Positions 1-5,831 of a DNA stretch of 10,592 nt are shown piece after piece. How positions within the stretch are numbered: position 1 is the first letter of the stretch; every line of letters begins with the position of its first letter. The notes below the pieces were generated by a model. It did no database searches and was not told the origin of the DNA. It worked only from the letters and a program-made list of their open reading frames with translations. A program made the translations under genes and the position numbers. Origin of the DNA: Clostridia bacterium (GTDB lineage: Bacteria; Bacillota_E; RBS10-35; JAJYVN01); assembly GCA_027335515.1 (NCBI GenBank), contig DAHWHT010000066.1, positions 1 through 10,592 of the forward strand, in the 5' to 3' direction.

Positions 1-327
1 GCGGTCGAAGATGAGTTCGGCATGGCCCTTCTGTGAGACCGCCCCGAGCCGCACCGTCATCTCCTGGACCACGTAGGCCACGGGGATCATCAGCAGCAGG
101 AACGGCACGAAGAAGCCGACCCCGTACCGTGCTCCCGTCGTCGCGTAGGTGATGACGCCGCCCGCGTCGTTGTCGCCGATCATGACCAGGATGCCGGGGC
201 CGGCCACAAGGAGGAAGAGAAGCAGGTTTTGCAGCGGCGACCGGGACCGGGACCGAACGCTCAGGACGCGTTCGCGGTCACGCCGGCGCAGATCGACCTC
301 GCGGGAGACCTCACGAAAGACAGCCAT
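1..327 (-). CDS. NRAMP-family divalent metal transporter, probably a Mg2+ importer (N-terminal part, cut by window edge)
   Basis: Only the first 109 residues lie in the window; the frame is open to base 1. After a basic cytoplasmic N-terminus (about residues 1-33, many Arg) comes the first membrane helix with GPG at 43-45 and G-D-N-D-A-G-G at 51-57, then a second helix region ending in VQEMTVRLGAVSQKG, typical of the NRAMP/SLC11 family. In Mn/Fe NRAMPs the first-helix metal motif is D-P-G-N; here it is D54-A-G-G57, so the Asn ligand is lost. From family knowledge, that Asn-to-Gly change is a mark of the NRAMP-related magnesium transporters. The M-box riboswitch upstream supports Mg2+ as substrate (inference). 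Start ATG 327 is preceded by AAGAAGGTGG about 5 nt away; an in-frame ATG at 360 has no good ribosome site. The second ligand region (helix 6) lies outside the window. Confidence 0.9.
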   Translation of the reverse strand, partial: MAVFREVSREVDLRRRDRERVLSVRSRSRSPLQNLLLFLLVAGPGILVMIGDNDAGGVITYATTGARYGVGFFVPFLLLMIPVAYVVQEMTVRLGAVSQKGHAELIFDR

Positions 328-435
328 GACGCCACCTTCTTTCGGTTGCCGTGTCGACATCGGCCACTGGCGGTTCCGCTCTTACTGCCACCGGCGCTCA
401 TGGCTGTCCCCCCTTTGCTAAGAACGCTCTCCAAG

Positions 436-463
436 AAAAAACCCCCGGCCGCACGGCCGAGGG
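436..463 (-). terminator. Intrinsic terminator or attenuator closest to the NRAMP gene
   Basis: Read leftward, CCCTCGGCC and GGCCGGGGG form a 9-bp stem (one G-U pair) with a GTGC loop, followed at once by TTTTTT. It lies about 110 nt upstream of the NRAMP start and downstream of the M-box terminator, so the transcript must pass two terminators. No tight aptamer is recognised directly before this one. It may be an attenuator acting with the leader ORF at 503-577. Confidence 0.8.
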
Positions 464-482
464 CAATCACGGTGTCAGTCCA

Positions 483-564
483 CTGCGCCCCAAAAGCGCA
501 GCCTAACCGAATCGTGCACCCCTGGCGTACGCGGTCCGCGAGCGGAGCCAGCGTCTATGTGCAC
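483..564 (-). other. Structured leader RNA between the two terminators (unassigned)
   Basis: The leftward transcript can fold into a nested stem: GTGCAC (559-564) with GTGCAC (514-519), then CTGGC with GCCAG, then UCCG-CUCG-CGGA. A separate hairpin CUGCGC/GCGCAG (483-501) follows. This lies between the M-box terminator and the second terminator. It does not match the yybP-ykoY or NiCo riboswitch motifs as I remember them. It overlaps the 24-codon reading frame, so translation and folding would be mutually exclusive. Its role as a sensor or attenuator is inference. Confidence 0.4.
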
Positions 565-577
565 TGTCCGCGCTCAT
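503..577 (-). CDS. Possible 24-residue leader peptide in the NRAMP 5' leader
   Basis: ATG at 577 opens a short frame ending at TAG (503-505), with GGGGGG/GGTGG about 8-13 nt upstream. The peptide is MSADSAHRRWLRSRTAYARGARFG and holds six Arg. It follows the M-box terminator, and the second terminator begins about 40 nt after its stop, which is the layout of a translation-dependent attenuator. Arg- or Pro-rich leader peptides are known upstream of some Mg2+ transporter genes in other bacteria, but this one has no visible homology to them. Chance is a real alternative because GC-rich DNA has many short open frames. Confidence 0.35.
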   Translation of the reverse strand: MSADSAHRRWLRSRTAYARGARFG

Positions 578-600
578 CCGCGCACCACCCCCCACTATGC

Positions 601-632
601 AAAAAAGGACTCCCCGCCTTGGCGAGAAGCCC
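601..632 (-). terminator. M-box expression-platform terminator
   Basis: Read leftward, GGGCTTCTCGCC and GGCGGGGAGTCC form a 12-bp stem (three G-U pairs) around AA, followed by TTTTTT. It lies about 45 nt after the aptamer. The terminator's left arm contains GCTTC, complementary to GAAGC in the 3' strand of the aptamer's closing helix. That gives mutually exclusive folds: Mg2+-bound aptamer with terminator, or antiterminator with read-through. This is how M-box switches of Gram-positive bacteria usually work. Confidence 0.88.
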
Positions 633-676
633 TCCAGAATGCAGGCGCACACAGGCGCCCCTGCCTCTCTGGTTGA

Positions 677-834
677 GCTTCGGCAGCACGCAACGTGGGG
701 TCTCTGACCCAGCCGCTTCGGGAGAAGCCTTAATCCGACCTCTCCTGTCCCGACCGTTGGCGTCTCTCGACGTTTCCGGTCAGCGGCGTCTGTTTGCGTG
801 CACGCCTCGCCTAACGAGGTGCGGGTCTCGAAGC
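677..834 (-). promoter_or_regulatory. M-box (ykoK-type) magnesium riboswitch
   Basis: Three conserved M-box segments appear in the right order on the minus strand: CCTCGTTAGGCGAGG (819-805), AACGTCGAGAGACGCCAA (774-757), and GGATTAAGGC (736-727). They match the CGUUAGGUGAGG, ACGUCGAAAGACGCCAA and AUAAGG elements of the mgtE M-box as I know it. The closing helix is GCTTCG (834-829) with CGAAGC (682-677), giving a span of about 158 nt, normal for this class. M-box RNAs fold when Mg2+ is high and stop expression of Mg2+ transporters. The switch lies on the NRAMP transcript and starts almost at the predicted transcription start. Confidence 0.93.
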
Positions 835-841
835 CGCCGCC

Positions 842-870
842 AACATACGCCGCCCAAGAGAGGAAGTCAA
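842..870 (-). promoter_or_regulatory. Sigma-70-type promoter of the M-box/NRAMP unit
   Basis: On the minus strand TTGACT (870-865) is followed after exactly 17 nt by TATGTT (847-842). Transcription would begin near 835, directly in front of the first base of the M-box closing helix, which supports the call independently. Confidence 0.75.
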
Positions 871-871
871 C

Positions 872-1060
872 GGCCCATCGGGCCCAACGCCACAAAGGCC
901 CGCATCACCACCGGCCTCGTCTCCCAGAGGCGGGGGGCCGAGTGGCGGTGCCCGCAGTACCCGGATGCCGGGTCTCGATTCTCCCAGCCGGCATCCCGAG
1001 TCCGGGTCTCGGCTTTGCGGCGCGCCACCCGGTGGGTGTGGCCCCGCCTGTAACGGCGGG
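872..1060. repeat. Hairpin cluster in the divergent spacer
   Basis: This stretch between the two divergent promoters holds no gene. It has several stem-loops: GGCCC/GGGCC (872-884), GGATGCCGG (963-971) with CCGGCATCC (988-996), and CCCGCC/GGCGGG (1043-1060). CCGGGTCTCG occurs twice (968-977 and 1002-1011), and a third GGGTCTCG lies in the aptamer's 5' flank. None has a U-tract, so they do not look like terminators. A role in separating or regulating the two transcription units is possible but unproven. Confidence 0.5.
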
Positions 1061-1095
1061 CAGTTGCGGCGCACATCCTCGATGTTGTGGCAAGA

Positions 1096-1122
1096 TATGC
1101 GCATGTGCGCATACACGTATGC
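1096..1122. promoter_or_regulatory. ArsR/SmtB-type operator upstream of the metal-efflux operon
   Basis: TATGCGCA and TGCGCATA (1096-1103, 1106-1113) form a perfect inverted repeat around TG. A second, overlapping palindrome GCATAC-AC-GTATGC spans 1109-1122. Together they give three half-sites. A/T-G-C-A/T dyads of this kind are the usual targets of ArsR/SmtB metal sensors. The site lies 19 nt upstream of the sensor's own start codon, as expected for autoregulation. A TTGTGG (1085-1090) could be a -35 with the operator in the spacer, but the -10 is not clear. Confidence 0.7.
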
Positions 1123-1140
1123 CGATGGAGGGAGCGCCCG

Positions 1141-1530
1141 GTGACCGAACGCGAAGAGGGAACCTGCGAAGCAGTCGTCGTCCATGGGATGAAGATCGCG
1201 GGCCTGCAACCCCGAGTTCTCGACGAGGAGACCGCCCAGGTCGAGGCAGAGCGGTTCCGCGCCCTCGGGGATCCGACGCGTCTGCGGATCCTTTCGGCGC
1301 TATCGCTGACCGAGCTTTGCGTCTGCGACCTCAGCGGCCTGCTCAACATCAGCCAGACGGCCACGTCGCAGCATCTCAAGATCCTCCGCAGCGCTGGGAT
1401 GGTGCGCTATCGCAAAGACGGCCGCATGGCCTTCTACCGCTTGGCCGACCCGTCCTTGGCCGGGTGGCTGTCCCGGCCCCGCACGTCCCGCCGCGAGGAA
1501 GGTGCGGTCCATGAGCGTCAGAGCGTCTGA
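1141..1530 (+). CDS. ArsR/SmtB-family metal-sensing repressor, CadC/CmtR-like
   Basis: The protein has 129 residues, a normal length for this family. It carries a winged-helix core: FRALGDPTRLRILSAL at 39-54, the metal-box ELCVCDL at 58-64, the recognition helix SQTATSQHLKIL at 71-82, and the wing RYRKDGRMAFYRL at 89-101. Cys60 and Cys62 match the paired Cys of CadC/ArsR, and Cys9 in GTCEAVVVH resembles the N-terminal TCE of CadC. That pattern is known for Cd/Pb/Zn sensing. The second N-terminal Cys of CadC is missing, and the C-terminal His/Asp alpha-5 site of SmtB is not evident. I chose GTG 1141 because GGAGGGAG lies 6 nt upstream; starting further upstream would place the operator inside the gene. 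The stop overlaps the next gene by 20 nt. It likely represses its own operon until metal binds. Confidence 0.9.
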   Translation: MTEREEGTCEAVVVHGMKIAGLQPRVLDEETAQVEAERFRALGDPTRLRILSALSLTELCVCDLSGLLNISQTATSQHLKILRSAGMVRYRKDGRMAFYRLADPSLAGWLSRPRTSRREEGAVHERQSV

Positions 1531-2155
1531 CGCCGGTGCGCTGCGCGGTGGCATCGCCATCGAGTGGTGGTCCATCGGTTGGATGCTCGTGGAGGCGGCC
1601 GTCAGCCTGGGCGCCGGCATCGCCGCCGGCAGTGTGGCACTGGTCGCCTTCGGTGCCGACAGCCTGATCGAACTGGTCTCGGCCGGAGTCCTGCTCCGCC
1701 GGTTGCGGGTGGAGCAACTCGGGGGATGCGCGAGCGAGGTGCAGGCGGCGGAACGCAGGGCATCCGGGCTCGTGGGGGCTCTGCTGTTCCTCCTTGCGGC
1801 CTGGGTGGTGGGCAGCGTCCTCCGGGACCTGCTCATGCACGCGCGGACGGAGAGCAGCCCCGTCGGCCTGGCCATGGCGGCGGCGTCGACGCTGGTGATG
1901 CCCTGGATCGTGGCTACCAAGCGCAGGGTTGGGGCGAGCATCGGCAGTGCGGCGCTGCGGGCGGATGCCGCCTGCGGCGTCACGTGCGCCTACATGGCGG
2001 GGACCCTTCTCGCCGGCCTGGCACTGCGCGCCGTGTTCGGCTGGTGGTGGGTGGACCCGCTGGCCGCCCTGGGGATCGTCTACTTCGTGGTGCGAGAGGG
2101 CCGGGAAGCCGTCATGGCAGCCCGGGGCCGCGTGGACTCCTGCGGCTGCCACTGA
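1511..2155 (+). CDS. Small CDF-like membrane transporter lacking the cytoplasmic domain, with Cys in the metal site
   Basis: A 214-residue membrane protein built only from the six-helix part of the cation diffusion facilitator fold. Helix 2 reads VALVAFGADSLIELVSAG, giving D50-xxx-E54 where bacterial CDFs have D/H-xxx-D. The helix-5 region reads ALRADAACGVTC, giving C155-xxx-C159 in register with the HxxxD of YiiP; this is followed by WWWVDPLAALGIVYFVVREG, a typical helix-6 sequence. There is no C-terminal CDF domain; the chain ends in S-C-G-C-H. Cys ligands suggest a soft metal such as Cd, Pb or Hg (inference). ATG 1511 has GAGGAAGG about 8 nt upstream and overlaps the sensor gene; a GTG at 1502 is possible. 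The next gene begins 17 nt after its stop. It probably acts in export together with the neighbouring CzcD-like protein. Confidence 0.85.
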   Translation: MSVRASDAGALRGGIAIEWWSIGWMLVEAAVSLGAGIAAGSVALVAFGADSLIELVSAGVLLRRLRVEQLGGCASEVQAAERRASGLVGALLFLLAAWVVGSVLRDLLMHARTESSPVGLAMAAASTLVMPWIVATKRRVGASIGSAALRADAACGVTCAYMAGTLLAGLALRAVFGWWWVDPLAALGIVYFVVREGREAVMAARGRVDSCGCH

Positions 2156-2172
2156 GGCACGACTCTGGAGGG

Positions 2173-3165
2173 ATGGCGTTGGCGGGAGTGTCGGAAGAGC
2201 ACACGCATGATCACGATCACCCCCACGGGCACCACCATGGAGGCGGATCGGCACAGTTCCTTGGCACTGCCTTCTGGGTGGCCGGGCTGATCCTGCTCGC
2301 TGAGGTCGCCGGTGGGCTCCTGTCGCACAGCCTGGCCCTGCTCAGCGACGCCGGACACATGTTGACCGATGTGCTGTCCCTGGGGCTCGCCTGGTACGCC
2401 ACGCGTCTGGCTGGCCAGCCCCCGACGCCGCGCCGCACCTATGGCTTCCACCGGGCGGGCATTCTCGCGGCACTCTTCAACGCCGGCACGTTAGTCGTGG
2501 TCGCCGGCGGGATCCTGGTCGAGGCCACCGCGCGTTTTGCGCATCCGGTACCGGTGACTCCGTGGATCATGTGGGCGGTGGCGGCCATCGGCCTGGTCGG
2601 GAACCTGTTCATCGGTCTGCGCCTGGACGGCCACGCGCACGGGTCCCACATCGGGCACGCGCATCCACACACGCACGGGGGCAACCTGAATGTGCGCAGC
2701 GCCAGGCTGCACGTGATGGGCGACGCGGCGGCGTCGGCGGGGGTCCTGCTGGCCGGCATCCTTATCGTGGTCACGCACCGGTTCTGGTGGGACCCGCTGG
2801 TCAGCGTGGGGATCTCGCTCCTGATCGCGCGTGGCGCCTGGGGCATCATCGCGCAAACCATCAACGTGCTCATGGAGGGCGCACCGTCCGGTATCGAAGT
2901 CGGCGAGGTGTCCGCCGCCATGGTGGCCGACGAGGCAGTCGTCTCCGTGCACCACGTCCATGTGTGGAGTCTGGACGGGGTGCGTTCCGCGCTCAGCGGC
3001 CACCTGGTGCTCCGGGATACCCCGCTCTCTGATGCGCAGTCGGTCATCGCGCGGGTCGGAAGGAACCTCCAGCAGCAATTCGGTATCGACCACACGACGC
3101 TCCAACTGGAAACCGGGCCCTGCCCGCACGAAGACTGTGGGCAGGCCGTTGGGCGCGGCGGATAG
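2173..3165 (+). CDS. czcD: CDF-family Zn/Cd/Co efflux protein (CzcD/ZitB type)
   Basis: A 330-residue proton-coupled exporter of divalent metal from cytoplasm to outside. A His-rich N-terminus (residues 10-22) is followed by six membrane helices. Helix 2 contains SLALLSDAGHMLTD with H62xxxD66; helix 5 contains RLHVMGDAAASAGV with H180xxxD184, together forming the Zn/Cd site. A His-rich loop (154-168, seven His) separates helices 4 and 5. The cytoplasmic domain begins near 235 and includes VSVHHVHVWSLDGVRSALSGHLVL (258-280). The tail has C-P-H-E-D-C (317-322). Start choice is uncertain: GGAGGG abuts ATG 2173, so TTG 2179 with a 6-7 nt spacing or GTG 2188 may be used. It is the third gene of the sensor operon and is likely induced by the same metals. 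Confidence 0.94.
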   Translation: MALAGVSEEHTHDHDHPHGHHHGGGSAQFLGTAFWVAGLILLAEVAGGLLSHSLALLSDAGHMLTDVLSLGLAWYATRLAGQPPTPRRTYGFHRAGILAALFNAGTLVVVAGGILVEATARFAHPVPVTPWIMWAVAAIGLVGNLFIGLRLDGHAHGSHIGHAHPHTHGGNLNVRSARLHVMGDAAASAGVLLAGILIVVTHRFWWDPLVSVGISLLIARGAWGIIAQTINVLMEGAPSGIEVGEVSAAMVADEAVVSVHHVHVWSLDGVRSALSGHLVLRDTPLSDAQSVIARVGRNLQQQFGIDHTTLQLETGPCPHEDCGQAVGRGG

Positions 3166-3531
3166 TCGCCGGACGGGCAAGCAGCGATCTGCCGCACGCG
3201 CTGACCAGCCGGAGCCGGGAGAGCCTTTGGTAATTGGAAGGTCCCGAGGAGTATGGAGCACATGCAAAGCTAACGAAGCTTCGCCAGTCGCGGTCCATTC
3301 CATGTGCTGACGGCCTAACGCCGCCGGACTGCGTGACCACGTTCGGATGAGCATCCGTATTGGGTGAGAGTGCTCTTCGAAGGGGACACTGACTTTTGCC
3401 CCCAGTCCGAAAAACATCTTAATGCCGCGCGATATTGACGGTCATGAACATAGCGACCACACTGCAAGGCGTCCTGGACCGTGCTTCCCGGTAGGGACGG
3501 TGGAACCGGGCGGACGAGGAGATGGACGCGC
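3166..3531. other. Intergenic spacer before the SLC13-like gene
   Basis: No reading frame here looks like a gene. There is a palindrome CGGATG-AG-CATCCG (3344-3357) that could bind a regulator. Weak promoter candidates are TTGCCC (3396-3401) with TTAATG 17 nt later (3419-3424), and TTGACG (3435-3440) without a good -10. No clear terminator follows the CDF gene. Part of 3481-3531 is an in-frame extension of the downstream gene if its GTG at 3481 is used. Confidence 0.5.
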
Positions 3532-5322
3532 GTGGGGCATTGGCTTGCCCTCGGCATTCTCGGGCTGATGATCGGCATGCTGGTATCCAACCGGGTGCGC
3601 CTCGATGTGGTCGGCTTGGTCGTGCTGGCGCTGGTGGCCATCTTCCACCTGGTTCCGACATCCGACCTATTCGAGGGGTTCAGTTCCTACGCCGCCGTGG
3701 TGGTCGCGGCGATGTTCGCCCTTGGCGAGGGTTTGAGGCAATCCGGGGCCACGGACCTGATGTCTTCCTTCTTCGAACAGGTCGGGCGGCGCGGGGAGAA
3801 GCCGCTCACCACCGCGCTACTGGCCCTGCCACCGATCCCTTCGGCATTCATCTCCGACGTCGGTCTGATGGGGATTTTTCTGCCAACCGTGGCCCGCCTG
3901 CGCCAGCGCCTGGGGGTCCCCGTGCAGCGCCTGCTGCTACCGTTGGCAGTGGCGATTGCCCTGGGCGGCCTGCTCACCATGGTCGGTTCGGCGGGGAATA
4001 TCATCGGTAACGCCACGCTCTCTGGAGCCGGTATCCGGCCTCTCGGCCTCTTTGCCATCACCCCCCTGGGCGCGCTGCTGGTCGTGGTCGGCGTGGTCTT
4101 CATGCAGTTCTGGGGGGTGGGGCGCCTCGGCCGCGTCGTGGGTGGAGGCGGCGACACGGAGTTCTTCAGCGATCCGTCCCAGGTTAAGGCATACCTCACA
4201 GAAGTCGCCGTCACCCCGGACTCACCGCTGATCGGACAGCCCCTGCGCGACATCGCCTACTTCCGGGAGCATGCGCTGCGCGTCGTGCGCATCTTCCGCG
4301 TGGGGGAGACGGTGCTCGACCCCGGGCCGCACGATACGCTGCGGGCGGGAGACCGCCTCCTGGTGCAGGGATCAGAGGCGGCCGTCCTGGCGCTGGCCGA
4401 CAGCCAGGGGCTACACCCCACCGGCGTTCCCGGCGGTCCGGGTCAACTGGGTGCGGCGGGACGGATGCGGGTGGTGGAGGCCGTCGTGCCTCCGCGCTCG
4501 ATGCTGGTGGGACGGACGCTGCGGGAAACGCGCTTCCGGGCACGATACGGCCTGACCGTGCTGGGCGTGATGCGCCAGGGCGTGACTCAGGCCAGCATTC
4601 TGCCAGACCTCCGCCTCCAGGCCGGGGATGTCCTGCTGGTGCAGGGCGACGCCGACTCCCTCGTCCGGGCCGATCTCGGCCATGACCTGCTGGTCCTGTC
4701 CGAGGCCGAACGGCGGCCCGCCTCCCGAAGGCGGGCCTTCTTGGCCGTGGGCATCGTGGCCGCGGCGCTGGCGGCCGCAGCCACGAACCTGCTGCCTCTG
4801 CAAGCCGCTGCTGCCACCGGGATCCTACTCATGGTGCTCAGCGGCATCCTGTCCATCGAGCAAGCCTACCGAGCCATCGACTGGCGCATCATTGTCCTGA
4901 TCGGCGGCATCAGCCCCCTCAGCCTGGCCCTCACCCGGGACGGGATCACGGCGGCTGCGGCGCATCTCCTGGTGACCTGGGTGGGTCCGCTCGGCCACCT
5001 TGCCCTCCTCGGTGTCTTCTTCTGGCTTGCCGCAGTGCTGACCCAGGTGGTCAGCAACGTCGCCGCCGCCCTTGTGCTGGCGCCGCTGGCGGTCAGTATC
5101 GCTGGCGCCCAACACTTGTCCCCCTACCCCCTGGTGGTGGCCATGGTCGTGGCCCTCTCGGCCGCGCCGCTCACGCCGCTGGCCAACAAGGTTTTTCTCA
5201 TGGCCATGGGGCCGGGCGGCTACCGCTACCAGGATTTCTTCCGCATCGGCCTACCGCTGACCCTCCTGATGTTCACTCTGGTCCTGCTGCTGGTACCGGT
5301 ACTCTTCCCGTTCTCGCCCTGA
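3532..5322 (+). CDS. SLC13/DASS-like permease with two RCK_C (TrkA-C) domains
   Basis: A 596-residue inner-membrane protein in the usual order for this family: membrane helices (about 5-205), two regulatory RCK_C domains (about 220-290 and 312-390), then membrane helices (about 402-594). The RCK_C domains show DSPLIGQPLRD...LRAGDRLLVQG and RSMLVGRTLRE...LQAGDVLLVQG. The ending ANKVFLMAMGPGGYRYQDFFRIGLPL is typical. The family moves sulfate, phosphate or dicarboxylates with Na+ or H+. The first signature reads SAFISDVG (104-111) where SNT/NNT is usual, and the second reads SNVAAALVLAPLA (508-520), so the substrate cannot be read from it. GTG 3532 has GAGGAG 10 nt upstream and fits the family's N-terminus; GTG 3481 (613 residues) has a weaker site. 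It stands alone, convergent with the next gene. Confidence 0.88.
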   Translation: MGHWLALGILGLMIGMLVSNRVRLDVVGLVVLALVAIFHLVPTSDLFEGFSSYAAVVVAAMFALGEGLRQSGATDLMSSFFEQVGRRGEKPLTTALLALPPIPSAFISDVGLMGIFLPTVARLRQRLGVPVQRLLLPLAVAIALGGLLTMVGSAGNIIGNATLSGAGIRPLGLFAITPLGALLVVVGVVFMQFWGVGRLGRVVGGGGDTEFFSDPSQVKAYLTEVAVTPDSPLIGQPLRDIAYFREHALRVVRIFRVGETVLDPGPHDTLRAGDRLLVQGSEAAVLALADSQGLHPTGVPGGPGQLGAAGRMRVVEAVVPPRSMLVGRTLRETRFRARYGLTVLGVMRQGVTQASILPDLRLQAGDVLLVQGDADSLVRADLGHDLLVLSEAERRPASRRRAFLAVGIVAAALAAAATNLLPLQAAAATGILLMVLSGILSIEQAYRAIDWRIIVLIGGISPLSLALTRDGITAAAAHLLVTWVGPLGHLALLGVFFWLAAVLTQVVSNVAAALVLAPLAVSIAGAQHLSPYPLVVAMVVALSAAPLTPLANKVFLMAMGPGGYRYQDFFRIGLPLTLLMFTLVLLLVPVLFPFSP

Positions 5323-5400
5323 GGCGGGCGCTCCAGCAAGCTAGCGGTCATGGGGTCGCGGACATCAGTATCGACATGCTGCGTCAGACGGATGCTGGCG

Positions 5401-5691
5401 TCATCCTCCGGCCTCTGCCACATACGTGCCTCGGGCGCCGACCAGGATCATCCACGTCGCCACCCGGGCCTGCTGTCCCAAGACCGGCGCCAGCGTGGCC
5501 ACGAGGACCAGCGGGCCCACCAAGGGGAGCAGGCGGGCCGACAGGCAGCGGGATTCCGGCGTCGTGGGGCCGAGATCCAGGGCAGACCTGGCCCGACGGA
5601 GGAGTCCGAAACGACTGGGGGCAGCGGGTAGGGATTCCGGCCCGGTCGAGTCGAGATCGAGCGCGGCTCTCAGTCGGCGCAGAAGCATCAT
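5401..5691 (-). CDS. Small membrane protein of unknown function with an N-terminal sequence repeat
   Basis: A 96-residue frame whose product I do not recognise. The first half is basic and contains two copies of one motif: LLRRLRAALDLDSTGPES (3-20) and LLRRARSALDLGPTTPES (30-47). The second half is hydrophobic, with LLPLVGPLVLVATLAPVLG as a likely membrane helix and ATWMILVGARGTYV after it. ATG 5691 is preceded by GGGAGGGAGGT, ending 11 nt upstream, which argues for a real gene. It is the last gene of the leftward cluster and ends 78 nt from the convergent permease gene. A related but broken copy lies at 7439-7726. It might anchor at the membrane and present the repeats to a partner (inference). 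Confidence 0.6.
   Translation of the reverse strand: MMLLRRLRAALDLDSTGPESLPAAPSRFGLLRRARSALDLGPTTPESRCLSARLLPLVGPLVLVATLAPVLGQQARVATWMILVGARGTYVAEAGG
5485..5511. repeat. Direct repeat copy 1, shared with 7627-7653
   Basis: 27 bases identical at 25 positions to the stretch at 7627-7653. Both encode LVLVATLAP on the minus strand, so this is conserved coding sequence from a duplication. Both copies also have G-C-G-T-C-C-T-R-A-G-C and GGAGGT upstream. Confidence 0.75.
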
Positions 5692-5831
5692 GGTTTGTGC
5701 CTACCTCCCTCCCTGGCTACGCTCAGGACGCCGCGCACCGTCGGCGCGGGCGGGGGCCGAGTAGTCCGAGCCCCAACCCGTAAACCGGGGCCAGGGAGAG
5801 ATGCCCGTTCATGGACGTTCCGGCCTGGTTG

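Noticed and set aside
261..401. Frame from ATG 401 with a strong AAGGGGGG ribosome site, overlapping the NRAMP start
   Set aside because: The product is Ser/Arg-rich and without recognisable features, and most of it overlaps the true NRAMP coding region in another frame. It could be an upstream ORF that affects translation, but the evidence is only the ribosome site.
464..600. A second known metal riboswitch (yybP-ykoY or NiCo) between the terminators
   Set aside because: I compared the stretch with the conserved segments of these classes as I remember them and found no match; a covariance-model search would settle it.
229..1053. Long plus-strand open frame across the leader region
   Set aside because: It runs antisense to the NRAMP start, the M-box and both terminators; its product is low-complexity Arg/Pro-rich, a high-GC shadow.
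1564..2172. In-frame upstream extension of the CzcD-like protein
   Set aside because: It overlaps the small CDF gene in another frame and encodes Gly/Arg-rich nonsense; the family N-terminus starts at the His-rich segment after 2173.
1376..2254. Long minus-strand frame opposite the metal operon
   Set aside because: It is Arg/Pro/Ala-rich without domains and fully opposite three well-supported genes.
5323..5400. Bidirectional terminator between the convergent permease and small membrane-protein genes
   Set aside because: No stem followed by a T-run could be found in this short gap.
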